Shown here: positions 1-6,499 of the stretch, piece by piece
Numbering within the stretch: position 1 is the stretch's first letter
Layout: every line of letters starts with the position of its first letter
Assembly (NCBI GenBank): GCA_033856535.1
Contig: JAWVEV010000051.1
Span: forward strand, 1 to 7,565
Length of the DNA stretch: 7,565 bases
Direction of reading: 5' to 3'
Source of the DNA: JAWVEV01 sp033856535
Lineage (GTDB): Bacteria; Actinomycetota; Thermoleophilia; Miltoncostaeales; Miltoncostaeaceae
Position numbers and translations under genes: made by a program
The notes under the pieces: model-generated
Told to the model about the DNA's origin: nothing
Database searches by the model: none
The model's input: the letters and a program-made list of their open reading frames with translations, nothing else

Positions 1-505
1 GTTTGTCCGGTTTGGGCCGCAGGCCCTCCGGCCCGTGGGTGCAGGGGTGCGTCGCGTGCGGGGTGGCGTGGGCCTCCTCGGGGACGATGGTCTGGTCGTA
101 CGAGCAGACGACCCGGGCGCCGGCGCCGGCGAACGCCAGGTTCAGCAGCGCCTCGTAGCGGCGCCACTCCCGCCGCTCGGCCGCGCTCTCGCCGTTCCAG
201 CGCAGCTCGCCGATCGCGCGCATCGGCGCGCCGGCGGGGTCGCCCAGCTGGCGGTGCAGGCCGTCGACGGCGAGGCCGGGCGAGCGGTACCAGGCCTCGG
301 GCTCGAGGAAGCCGACCTCGTCGGCGCGATGGTCCAGCGCCTCGGCGACCGCCCGCGCCTTGGCGCGCTCGAGCACCGCCAGCACCCGCTCGCCGCGCTC
401 GACGCCGGCGGCCAGGAAGGGCGCGGCGAGGTCCACCAGCTCCGCGGTGGTGCGGTAGGTCAGGAGGGCATGGGCCAGCGGCGCCTCGACCCGGACGGCG
501 CTCAT
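1..505 (-). CDS. MEDS-domain sensor / RsbA-like anti-sigma regulator, N-terminal part (runs off left edge)
   Basis: The minus-strand frame is open from an ATG at 505 to the left edge with no stop, giving 168 residues of an incomplete protein. The sequence fits the MEDS (DcmR-type sensory) domain: an early HALLTYR stretch (residues 12-18), AAPFLAAGVERGERVL (27-42), IGELRW near 98-103, RYEALLNLAF (116-125) and CSYD (134-137) followed by THP (152-154). In known proteins this domain often precedes a histidine-kinase-like ATPase domain in anti-sigma-factor or stress-sensor proteins; any such domain here would lie beyond the window. A strong GGGAGG ribosome site sits 4 bases before the ATG and fixes the start. 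The gene lies 69 bases after the phosphatase stop on the same strand, so it may share the fab transcript, although its own promoter cannot be excluded. Family call is fairly firm; the signal sensed and the output are unknown. Confidence 0.72.
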   Translation of the reverse strand, partial: MSAVRVEAPLAHALLTYRTTAELVDLAAPFLAAGVERGERVLAVLERAKARAVAEALDHRADEVGFLEPEAWYRSPGLAVDGLHRQLGDPAGAPMRAIGELRWNGESAAERREWRRYEALLNLAFAGAGARVVCSYDQTIVPEEAHATPHATHPCTHGPEGLRPKPDK

Positions 506-574
506 CGCGCCTCCCGGCCGGACATCGCGGTCGCCCCTCGCGCGGTGCTCGCCCCGGTCACCCGGCGTCGGACT

Positions 575-1102
575 CTAGCGCGGGTCGCCGCCCGCGCCCG
601 GGATGCCCGCCAGCCAGCCCTCGACGCTGTCGCGATAGGCCGGCACGAGGTGCGCGACGCCGCGGCTCTCCATGATCAGCTCGGCGGCGTCCTCGGGCCC
701 CAGGCCGCGCAGGCGCAGGACCGCGTAGGCCACCAGCACCGAGCGGCGGCGGCCCTGCTGGCAGTGCACCAGCACGCGGGCCTCGGGGTCCTCCAGGGCC
801 GCGGCGGCGAAGCGCGCCGCGGGCGCCCACAGCGCCGGGGGCTGGGCCTTGCCGTGGTCCCACATCGGCGCCAGCGCGACCCGGTCGGCGCCGAGCACCG
901 ACCGCAGGGCCCAGGCGTCCTGGGAGATCGCGGTCTGCAGCGGCGCGCGGCAGTTGACCGCGTGGGTGATGCCGGCCTCGACCAGGACCGGGAGGGACGC
1001 CGCGGTCGGGACGCCGCTGATCGCGACCCGCTGATCGCCGAGGAACGAGAGGCCCCGGTTCGCGGGCGAGGGGCCGTAGATCCGGGTGCTGAGGCCGTGG
1101 AC
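575..1102 (-). CDS. Dual-specificity / tyrosine-type protein phosphatase (start codon unresolved)
   Basis: This is a cysteine-dependent phosphatase of the DSP/PTP superfamily. The signature HCQQGRRRS holds the CX5R loop, with the nucleophilic Cys at residue 114 and the phosphate-binding Arg at 120 (numbering from position 1102). About 30 residues earlier, MWDHG offers Asp82 as the likely general acid. The core is about 170 residues, normal for a single-domain enzyme; no signal peptide or membrane segment is visible, so it should be cytosolic. The stop is TAG at 577-575. The 5' end is uncertain: between the fabF stop (1131-1129) and the conserved RIYGP region (from 1084) this frame has no ATG, GTG, TTG or CTG. 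The end given here is a GTC at 1102, one base from GTG and preceded by a purine-rich GGCGGGG. The first in-frame GTG (898) would delete the N-terminal third. Position right behind fabF suggests cotranscription; its substrate is unknown. Confidence 0.75.
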   Translation of the reverse strand, partial: VHGLSTRIYGPSPANRGLSFLGDQRVAISGVPTAASLPVLVEAGITHAVNCRAPLQTAISQDAWALRSVLGADRVALAPMWDHGKAQPPALWAPAARFAAAALEDPEARVLVHCQQGRRRSVLVAYAVLRLRGLGPEDAAELIMESRGVAHLVPAYRDSVEGWLAGIPGAGGDPR

Positions 1103-1128
1103 CCGGCCCCGCCAGCCGGGTGCGCGCG

Positions 1129-2394
1129 CTACAGGTCCTCCACGCGGCCCATCACGATCGCCGCGTTGTGCCCGCCGAAGCCGAAGGCGTTTGAGATCGC
1201 CACCTTCAGGTCCGCCTCGCGCGCCCGGTTGGGGACGTGGTCCACGCCCTCGCAGGCCGGGTCGAGGTCGTCGAGGTTGATCGTCGGCGGGATCATCCCC
1301 GTGTGCAGGGCCAGCGCCGTCAGCGCGCCCTCGAGGCCGCCGGCGGCGCCCAGGCAGTGGCCGTGCATCGACTTGGTCGAGGTGACCGGCGTGCGCGCCG
1401 CGTTCTCCTCGCCGAGCGCCATCCGCACCACCTGGACCTCGTTCTTGTCGCCGACTGGCGTCGAGGTGCCGTGCGCGTTGACGTAGTCGACCGCCTCGGG
1501 CCCGACGCCGGCGTCGGCGAGCGCCATCCGCATCGCGCCGGCGGGCGCCTGGCCGGTGGGGTCGGGCTCGGTCAGGTGGTGGGCGTCGCCGGTGAGGCCG
1601 TAGCCCAGGATCTCGCAGTAGGCGTGCGCGCCGCGGGCGCGGGCATGCTCGAGGCTCTCGAGCACCAGGATCGCCCCGGCCTCGCCCATCACGAAGCCGT
1701 CGCGGCCGATGTCGAACGGCCGGCTGGCCGCCCCGGGGTCGTCGTTGCGCGTCGAGAGCGCCCGCATGGCGTTGAACGCGCCGATGCCGGTCGCCGTGAT
1801 CGCCGCCTCGGCCCCGCCCGCCAGCATCACGTCGGCGCGGCCCAGGCGGACCGCGTCGGTGGCGTCGCCCAGCGCGTGGTTGCCCGAGGCGCAGGCCGTG
1901 GTCGGGCACGACAGCGGCCCGCGGAGCCCAAGCTGCATCGAGACCTGGGCGGCGCCCATGTTCGCCACCATCATCGGGATGAAGAACGGCGAGAGGCGGT
2001 CAGCGCCGCGCTCGAGCTGGAGCTGAACCTGCTGGGCGAAGGTGCCAAGGCCGCCGATGCCGCTCCCCACGATCGCGCCGACGCGGTCGCGGATCTCGTC
2101 GTCCACGGTGAGCGCGGCGTCCTGGAGCGCGAGGCGCGCGGCGGCGACGGCCAGCTGGCTGAAGCGGTCCATCCGCCGGGCCGACTTCTTCTCGATGAAG
2201 TCGGTCGGCTCGAAGCCCTTCACCTCGCAGGCGATCCTCGTGTCGAGGTCGGCCGGGTCGAACAGGGTGATCGGCCCGGCGCCCCCGCGGCCGGCCACCG
2301 CGGACGCCCAGACCTCCTCGCGGCCGATGCCGATCGGCGTCACCAGGCCCAGGCCGGTCACGACGACCCGCGTGCGTCCGTTGCGCTCAGGCAC
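1129..2394 (-). CDS. fabF: Beta-ketoacyl-ACP synthase II
   Basis: FabF condenses malonyl-ACP with acyl-ACP, the chain-elongating step of type II fatty-acid synthesis in the cytosol. The 421-residue length is close to the usual 410-420. The thiolase-fold signatures are intact: nucleophile Cys168 in TTACASG, His308 in NAHGTSTPVGD, Lys341 and His346 in KSMHGHCLGAAGG, and the gatekeeper Phe406 in the NAFGFGGHN loop near the C-terminus. These correspond to the Cys-His-His triad and the lysine of known FabF enzymes, so the protein should be active. The start is GTG, chosen because VVVTGLGLVTPIG follows at the expected distance and a purine-rich ribosome site precedes it. It lies 15 bases after fabG and is followed at once by the phosphatase. 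KAS I (FabB) is a close relative, but single-copy actinobacterial-type genes in this context are normally called fabF. Confidence 0.96.
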   Translation of the reverse strand: MPERNGRTRVVVTGLGLVTPIGIGREEVWASAVAGRGGAGPITLFDPADLDTRIACEVKGFEPTDFIEKKSARRMDRFSQLAVAAARLALQDAALTVDDEIRDRVGAIVGSGIGGLGTFAQQVQLQLERGADRLSPFFIPMMVANMGAAQVSMQLGLRGPLSCPTTACASGNHALGDATDAVRLGRADVMLAGGAEAAITATGIGAFNAMRALSTRNDDPGAASRPFDIGRDGFVMGEAGAILVLESLEHARARGAHAYCEILGYGLTGDAHHLTEPDPTGQAPAGAMRMALADAGVGPEAVDYVNAHGTSTPVGDKNEVQVVRMALGEENAARTPVTSTKSMHGHCLGAAGGLEGALTALALHTGMIPPTINLDDLDPACEGVDHVPNRAREADLKVAISNAFGFGGHNAAIVMGRVEDL

Positions 2395-2409
2395 CCTTCC
2401 TCCCCCTCC
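2395..2409 (-). promoter_or_regulatory. Extended purine-rich ribosome binding site for fabF
   Basis: The whole 15-base gap between the fabG stop and the fabF GTG reads as an unbroken G/A-rich tract on the minus strand, GGAGGGGGAGGAAGG. It contains two anti-16S matches, the nearer GGAGG ending 4 bases before the GTG. This decides the GTG start of fabF and suggests strong independent initiation, unlike fabD and fabG, whose starts have weak ribosome sites and probably rely on coupling. Confidence 0.7.
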
Positions 2410-3144
2410 TCACGACATCGCCAGGCCGCCGTCGACCGACAGCACCGCGCCGGTGACGAAGGACGCGGCGTCCGATACCAGGAAGGCCACGGCCGACGCC
2501 ACGTCGTCGGGCTCGCCGAGGCGCCCCAGCGGGGTCACGGCGAGGACTGCCCCGCGCTGCTCGTCGGTGAGCGCGGCGGTCATGTCCGTGCTGATGTAGC
2601 CGGGCGCGACCGCGTTCACGCGGACGCCCCGGGAGCCGGCCTCGCGGGCCAGCGAGCGCACCATGCCGAGCAGTCCGGCCTTGGCGGCGGCGTAGTTGAC
2701 CTGGCCGGCGTTGCCCGTGATCCCCACCACGGAGGACACGGCCACGATGCTGCCGGCGCGCCGGCGGAGCATGCCGCGCAGGGCCGGCCGGGCGACGAAG
2801 AAGGCGCCGCTCAGGTTGGTGTCGATGACCGCGCGCCAGTCATCGGCGCTCATGCGCACCGCGAGGCCGTCGCGGGTGATGCCGGCGTTGAGCACGACGG
2901 CGTCCAGCGGGCCCAGCTCGTCCTCGGTGCGCGCGACCAGGCCGGCCGCGGCCTCCTCGTCCGAGACGTCGGCCTGCAGGATGACCGCGCGGCGCCCGAG
3001 GGCCGTCACGGCGTCGGCCGTCGCGGTCGCGCCCGCCTCGCCGCCGGCGTACCCGATCGCCACGTCGAAGCCGTCGCGCGCGAGGCCCTTGGCGATCGCC
3101 GCCCCGATCCCGCGCGAGGCCCCCGTGACCAGCGCCACCGGCAT
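2410..3144 (-). CDS. fabG: 3-oxoacyl-ACP reductase
   Basis: FabG reduces 3-oxoacyl-ACP to 3-hydroxyacyl-ACP with NADPH, the first reduction of each FAS-II cycle. It is a classical short-chain dehydrogenase of 244 residues, the typical FabG length. The nucleotide-binding TGASRGIG is at 7-14, ADV at 58-60 and NAG at 86-88. The catalytic tetrad Asn110, Ser138, Tyr151 and Lys155 (YAAAK) falls at the same numbers as in the Escherichia coli enzyme. The C-terminal PGYISTDM and VDGG motifs are also present. The start is the ATG at 3144, two bases after the fabD TAG; the ribosome site is weak, so translational coupling to fabD is likely. The frame stays open upstream into fabD, but that extension is out-of-frame fabD sequence and not part of the protein. 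Many SDR enzymes look similar, but the fab context makes FabG the best call. Confidence 0.95.
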   Translation of the reverse strand: MPVALVTGASRGIGAAIAKGLARDGFDVAIGYAGGEAGATATADAVTALGRRAVILQADVSDEEAAAGLVARTEDELGPLDAVVLNAGITRDGLAVRMSADDWRAVIDTNLSGAFFVARPALRGMLRRRAGSIVAVSSVVGITGNAGQVNYAAAKAGLLGMVRSLAREAGSRGVRVNAVAPGYISTDMTAALTDEQRGAVLAVTPLGRLGEPDDVASAVAFLVSDAASFVTGAVLSVDGGLAMS

Positions 3145-3146
3145 GG

Positions 3147-4052
3147 CTACGCGACCGCCAGGGCGGCGAGGTCGTCGGGCTTGCCGACCTGGGCGGTCGG
3201 GACGTCGCGGCGCACGCGCTTGACCAGGCCCGAGAGCACCCGGCCGGGGCCGAGCTCCACGAAGCGCTCGACGCCGCCGGCCAGCGCCGCCTCCACCGCG
3301 TCGCCGAAGCGCACCGGCGAGGTGAGCTGGGACAGCAGGACGGCCCGCATGCGCTCGGGCGGCTCCTCGACGCAGGTGGTGGTCGAGAGGAAGGGCGGCG
3401 ACGCGGGTCCCGGCTCCCAGGCGGCGAGGGCCGGGGCCAGCCGGTCGGCCGCGGGCGCCATCAGGGGCGAGTGGAAGGAGCCGCCCACCTTCAGCGCGGC
3501 GGTCTTCGCGCCGCGCTCGGCGGCCAGCTCGGCCAGGCGCGCGATGCCCTCGATCGTCCCCGAGGCGACCACCTGGCCGGGGCAGTTGTAGTTGGCCGGC
3601 CAGGCCTCGCCGGCCTCGGCGCAGAGCACCTGGACATCCTCGTCGGCCATGCCGAGCAGCGCGAGCATGGTGCCCGGCCGGGCCTCGGCGGCGGCCTGCA
3701 TGGCGGCGCCGCGCTCGGCCACAAGGCGCAGCGCGGCGTCGAAGGGGAGGCTGCCGGCGGCCACCAGCGCCGAGTACTCGCCCAGCGAGTGGCCCAGCAC
3801 GATGCCGCCCTCCAGGCCGTGCTCGGCCGCCACGCGCCACGCCGCCACCGAGGTGGCCACGAGCGCCGGCTGGCAGACGTCGGTCGCGGTCAGGCGATCC
3901 TCGGGTCCCGCGAAGCAGACCCGCGAGAGGGAGTACCCGAGCGCGTCGTCGGCCTCCTCGAAGGTCCGCCTGGCGGTCGGGAACGCGTCGGCAAGCTCCT
4001 GGCCCATGCCGACGAACTGGGCGCCCTGGCCCGGGAAGAGCAGGCCGATCAC
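3147..4052 (-). CDS. fabD: Malonyl-CoA:ACP transacylase
   Basis: FabD moves malonyl from CoA to acyl carrier protein, supplying the extender unit to FabH and FabF. The 301-residue length fits the family (about 300-310). Visible signatures are FPGQGAQ at 6-12 (oxyanion-forming Gln), the nucleophile Ser89 in GHSLGEY, Arg114 in the VAERG segment that binds the malonyl carboxylate, and catalytic His194 in GSFHSPLM. The C-terminal ELGPGRVLSGLVKR is also typical. The start is a GTG whose last three bases form the fabH stop (GTGA overlap), with little ribosome-site sequence, so fabD translation is probably coupled to fabH. The stop is TAG, 2 bases before fabG. All key residues are present. The malonyl carrier protein it needs is not encoded in this window. 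Confidence 0.95.
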   Translation of the reverse strand: MIGLLFPGQGAQFVGMGQELADAFPTARRTFEEADDALGYSLSRVCFAGPEDRLTATDVCQPALVATSVAAWRVAAEHGLEGGIVLGHSLGEYSALVAAGSLPFDAALRLVAERGAAMQAAAEARPGTMLALLGMADEDVQVLCAEAGEAWPANYNCPGQVVASGTIEGIARLAELAAERGAKTAALKVGGSFHSPLMAPAADRLAPALAAWEPGPASPPFLSTTTCVEEPPERMRAVLLSQLTSPVRFGDAVEAALAGGVERFVELGPGRVLSGLVKRVRRDVPTAQVGKPDDLAALAVA

Positions 4053-5089
4053 GCGGGCGACGCGCCCGGCGGGAGCGGCTCGTAGCGGACCACCGTGGTG
4101 GCCCAGGTGAGCCCGCCGCCGAACCCGCAGAGCAGCAGCAGGTCGCCCGGGCGCATCCGGCCCTGGTCCCGGGCCTCCTTCATGGCCAGGGGGATCGAGG
4201 CGGCCGAGGTGTTGCCGTAGCGGTCCAGGTTGTTGAAGACCTTCTCCTCGGAGATCCCGAGCCGCTTCACCGCGGCGTCCAGGATGCGGCTGTTGGCCTG
4301 ATGGGCGATCAGCAGGTCGATCTCATGGATCGACATCTCCAGCCGGTCGAGGAGCCTCATCGGCGACTCGACCATGATCCGGGTCGCGAACTTGAACACC
4401 TCGCGCCCGTTCATGTGGATCTTCGCCCGCCCGGGCGGCGTGTCCGGCGTGATCGGCTCGACGCTGCCGCCGGCCGGGATCGTGAGCAGGTCCGCCCCCG
4501 AGCCGTCGGCGCCGATCTCGAAGCCCAGGAAGCCGCCGGTGGTCTCCTCGTCGCCGGCGCTCACCAGCGCCCCGCCGGCGCCGTCGCCGAAGAGGATGCA
4601 GGTGCCCCGGTCGGTGTGGTCGATCAGGCGGGTGGCGAGCTGGTCGCTGCCGACCACGAGCGCGTGGCGGCCGAGCCCGGCCTCGATCAGCGCGGCGGCC
4701 TGGCTGAGCCCGTAGACGAAGCCGGCGCAGGCGGCGCTGAGGTCATAGGCGGCCGCGCCGCGCGCGCCGAGGCGCTCGGCCAGGATCGCGGCGGTCGAGG
4801 GGAAGATGTGGTCCGGCGTGCTGGTCGGGACGATCACCCAGTCGAGCTCGGCGGGGTCGAGCCCGGCCTGCTCCAGGATCTCCTGGCTGGCGACCATGGC
4901 CATGTCGCTGGCGGACTCGTCCGGCGCGGCGAAGCGACGCTCGCGGATCCCGGTGCGCGCGACGATCCACGCGTCGTCGGTGTCGACGGTCTGGGCGATC
5001 TCCTCGTTGGTGACCACCCGCTCGGGCGCGTAGCTGCCGACGCTGACCAGGCGGGCGCGCTGGCGGTGGCCGTTGCGGGCGGCGATCAC
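4049..5089 (-). CDS. fabH: Beta-ketoacyl-ACP synthase III
   Basis: FabH starts fatty-acid synthesis by condensing an acyl-CoA primer with malonyl-ACP. The 346-residue protein has the Cys121 nucleophile in SAACAGF, His263 in IAHQANSRI and Asn293 in YGNTSAAS, the FabH triad. Other family motifs are DDAWIVARTGIRERR (38-52), PDHIFPSTA (92-100), FGDGAGG (167-173) and CGFGGGLTWA (321-330). The start is the GTG at 5089: it overlaps the fabZ stop as GTGA, has GAGGA 9 bases upstream, and no other in-frame ATG, GTG or TTG lies before the conserved SVGSYAPE. The resulting N-terminus is roughly 10 residues longer than in E. coli FabH. Whether it prefers acetyl-CoA or branched primers, as many actinobacterial and Bacillus enzymes do, cannot be read from the sequence. 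Confidence 0.95.
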   Translation of the reverse strand: MIAARNGHRQRARLVSVGSYAPERVVTNEEIAQTVDTDDAWIVARTGIRERRFAAPDESASDMAMVASQEILEQAGLDPAELDWVIVPTSTPDHIFPSTAAILAERLGARGAAAYDLSAACAGFVYGLSQAAALIEAGLGRHALVVGSDQLATRLIDHTDRGTCILFGDGAGGALVSAGDEETTGGFLGFEIGADGSGADLLTIPAGGSVEPITPDTPPGRAKIHMNGREVFKFATRIMVESPMRLLDRLEMSIHEIDLLIAHQANSRILDAAVKRLGISEEKVFNNLDRYGNTSAASIPLAMKEARDQGRMRPGDLLLLCGFGGGLTWATTVVRYEPLPPGASPA

Positions 5090-5580
5090 GCGCCGGCGTC
5101 CTCGGCGTCGACGAACGCGAAGCGCAGGACCGCCTCGCAGGTGCGCTGGCCCTCGACCGTCGCCTTGCCCTCGCCCTCGCCGATCGGGCCCTTGCGCCGG
5201 GTGAGCTCGGTGTGGAGCTCCAGGGTGTCGCCCGGGCGCACCACGCGGCGGAAGCGGACCTTCTCGATGCCGGCGAAGAGCGCCAGCTTGCCGGCGCCGT
5301 CCTCGCCCGCCATCGCGGCGAGCGCGCCCGTCTGGGCCAGCGCCTCGACGATGATCACGCCCGGCAGGATCGGGTTTCCGGGGAAGTGCCCCGCGAAGAA
5401 GGCGCTCTCGGGGTCCACGTACCAGCGCGCGCGCGCCGAGTGCCCCGGCCGCAGCTCGAGCACCTCGTCCACGAAGAGGAACGGGTGTCGGTGCGGGATG
5501 AGCTCGGCGGGCGCCGGAAGGCCGGCGGCCGCGGCGGATCGGGCGGGCATGTCCCTCAAGCGGGCCAGAGCGTATCCCAT
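5086..5580 (-). CDS. fabZ: 3-hydroxyacyl-ACP dehydratase
   Basis: FabZ removes water from 3-hydroxyacyl-ACP to give trans-2-enoyl-ACP. It is a single hot-dog-fold protein with the motif IPHRHPFLFVDEV (28-40), catalytic His65 in AGHFPGNPILPG and Glu79 in VEALAQTG. It is the first gene of the leftward fab run and overlaps fabH by 4 bases. Start choice is open. The ATG at 5580 gives 164 residues with a 25-residue lead before the ELIPHR motif and only a GGCGGGG-like site upstream. The ATG at 5550 (residue 11) gives 154 residues, matches the usual N-terminal length of the family better, and has GAGG 3 bases upstream, which is rather close. Function is firm, the start is not. No enoyl reductase gene follows in this window. 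Confidence 0.93.
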   Translation of the reverse strand: MGYALARLRDMPARSAAAAGLPAPAELIPHRHPFLFVDEVLELRPGHSARARWYVDPESAFFAGHFPGNPILPGVIIVEALAQTGALAAMAGEDGAGKLALFAGIEKVRFRRVVRPGDTLELHTELTRRKGPIGEGEGKATVEGQRTCEAVLRFAFVDAEDAGA

Positions 5581-5688
5581 CGCCCCGCCGACCCGCCGCG
5601 GCGCGGGCGGTGCGCCCGATCCGCGCGCAGGACGCCGGAGAAGCGGTCACAATGTGCCCACGCCAGCGAAGCGAGAGGTGGGCACCGG
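5581..5688. promoter_or_regulatory. Divergent intergenic region between fabZ and the SPFH gene
   Basis: This 108-base region separates the leftward fab genes from the rightward SPFH-Ku-galT genes, so both promoters should lie in or near it. It is GC-rich, with a small less GC-rich patch around 5645-5655 (GGTCACAATG). On the minus strand a TTGTGA there loosely resembles a -35 box, but no convincing -10 follows at normal spacing. On the plus strand CACAAT is a poor -10 candidate. No clear sigma-70 pair can be called. The right half holds the inverted repeat listed separately. Confidence 0.4.
5654..5685 (+). promoter_or_regulatory. 8-bp perfect inverted repeat / possible leader hairpin before the SPFH gene
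   Basis: The arms GTGCCCAC (5654-5661) and GTGGGCAC (5678-5685) are exact reverse complements with a 16-base spacer, and the right arm ends 3 bases before the GTG start at 5689. The only good ribosome site, GAGAGG (5673-5678), lies at the end of the loop and its last G is in the right arm, with the following GGTGGG also in the stem. A formed hairpin would therefore crowd the ribosome site. It could equally be an operator for a dimeric regulator of the divergent promoters, or a dispersed palindromic repeat. The repeat is seen directly; its role is inference. Confidence 0.5.
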
Positions 5689-6483
5689 GTGGGAATCGCC
5701 TACGCCGTCATCATCCTGTTCATCCTCGGCGCGCTCTTTCTCATGGCCTCCGTCAAGGTGGCCCGGGAGTACGAGCGCGGCGTCGTCTTCCGGCTCGGCC
5801 GCCTGATCGGCCTCCGCGGGCCGGGGCTGTTCCTGCTGATCCCCTTCATCGACAAGGCCGTGAAGGTGGACCTGCGGACCGTGACCCTGAACGTCCCGCC
5901 GCAGGAGGTGATCACCCGCGACAACGTGACCGTCCGCGTGAACGCGGTCGCCTACTTCCGCGTGGTGGACGCCGCCAAGGCCATCGTGCAGGTCGAGAAC
6001 TTCCTGGTGGCGACCTCGCAGATCGCGCAGACCACCCTGCGAAGCGTCCTCGGCCAGGTCGACCTGGACCAGCTGCTCTCCGAGCGCGACCAGATCAACG
6101 AGCGCCTGCAGACGATCATCGACCTCCAGACCGAGCCGTGGGGCGTCAAGGTCTCGGTGGTGGAGGTGAAGGACGTCGAGCTGCCCCAGAGCATGCAGCG
6201 CGCGCTGGCCCGCCAGGCCGAGGCCGAGCGCGAGCGGCGCGCCAAGGTCATCGCCGCCGAGGGTGAGTTCGAGGCGTCCGAGCGGCTCTCCCAGGCCGCC
6301 CGGGTGATCGGCGGCGAGCCGGGCACGCTGCAGCTGCGCTACCTCCAGACCATGGCCGAGATCGGCACATCGGGCCAGAACACCACGCTGCTGCTGCCGT
6401 TCCCGGTCGAGATGCTCGAGGCCATCGAGCGGCTCTCCTCCCTGGTGCCGCGGCCCAACGGCCGGCGCGACGGCGGAAACTGA
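5689..6483 (+). CDS. Stomatin-like SPFH/Band 7 membrane protein
   Basis: A 264-residue member of the stomatin/slipin branch of the SPFH (Band 7) superfamily, membrane proteins that form oligomeric scaffolds and often influence proteases or membrane microdomains. Residues 2-20 form one hydrophobic N-terminal segment. The SPFH domain runs from about 24 to 180, with EYERGVVFRLGR (28-39), GPGLFLLIPFID (44-55), TLNVPPQEVITRDNV (66-80) and TEPWGVKVSVVEVKDVELP (148-166). A charged helical stretch rich in Glu, Arg and Ala (about 174-205) is the usual coiled coil, and LLLPFP (235-240) precedes the C-terminus. The start is GTG: it keeps the membrane segment whole and has GAGAGG upstream. The frame is open further upstream, but that is antisense to fabZ. 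NfeD, the frequent partner of this family, is not adjacent; Ku follows after 16 bases. The exact role is unknown. Confidence 0.9.
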   Translation: MGIAYAVIILFILGALFLMASVKVAREYERGVVFRLGRLIGLRGPGLFLLIPFIDKAVKVDLRTVTLNVPPQEVITRDNVTVRVNAVAYFRVVDAAKAIVQVENFLVATSQIAQTTLRSVLGQVDLDQLLSERDQINERLQTIIDLQTEPWGVKVSVVEVKDVELPQSMQRALARQAEAERERRAKVIAAEGEFEASERLSQAARVIGGEPGTLQLRYLQTMAEIGTSGQNTTLLLPFPVEMLEAIERLSSLVPRPNGRRDGGN

Positions 6484-6499
6484 GGGGTAGGACCCAGAG

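Noticed and set aside
506..574. Possible terminator or promoter between the phosphatase and the MEDS gene.
   Set aside because: Only a short CCGGCCGG palindrome and the MEDS ribosome site are visible; no stem with a T-run and no clear -10/-35 pair.
35..1486. A 483-codon plus-strand open frame at the left end.
   Set aside because: It lies opposite the MEDS gene, the phosphatase and the end of fabF; composition is antisense-like and no motif is seen.
1103..1909. Upstream extension of the phosphatase frame to an ATG at 1909.
   Set aside because: The extra residues are fabF DNA read out of frame, Arg/Gly/Pro-rich and without domains; only the part after about 1100 is real protein.
1237..3591. 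A 784-codon plus-strand open frame opposite fabF, fabG and fabD.
   Set aside because: It is antisense to three well-supported genes, its product is low-complexity Arg/Ala/Gly/Asp sequence with no recognisable domain, and long antisense frames are expected in very GC-rich coding DNA.
3145..3840. Extension of the FabG frame upstream to give a 476-residue protein.
   Set aside because: The added part is out-of-frame fabD; the ATG at 3144 gives an exact-length FabG with catalytic residues at canonical positions.
5090..5650. Extension of the FabH frame upstream to 533 residues.
   Set aside because: It reads fabZ out of frame; the GTG at 5089 in a GTGA overlap is the natural start.
5212..5688. N-terminal extension of the SPFH frame back to 5212.
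   Set aside because: It is antisense to fabZ; the GTG at 5689 has a ribosome site and begins just before the membrane segment.
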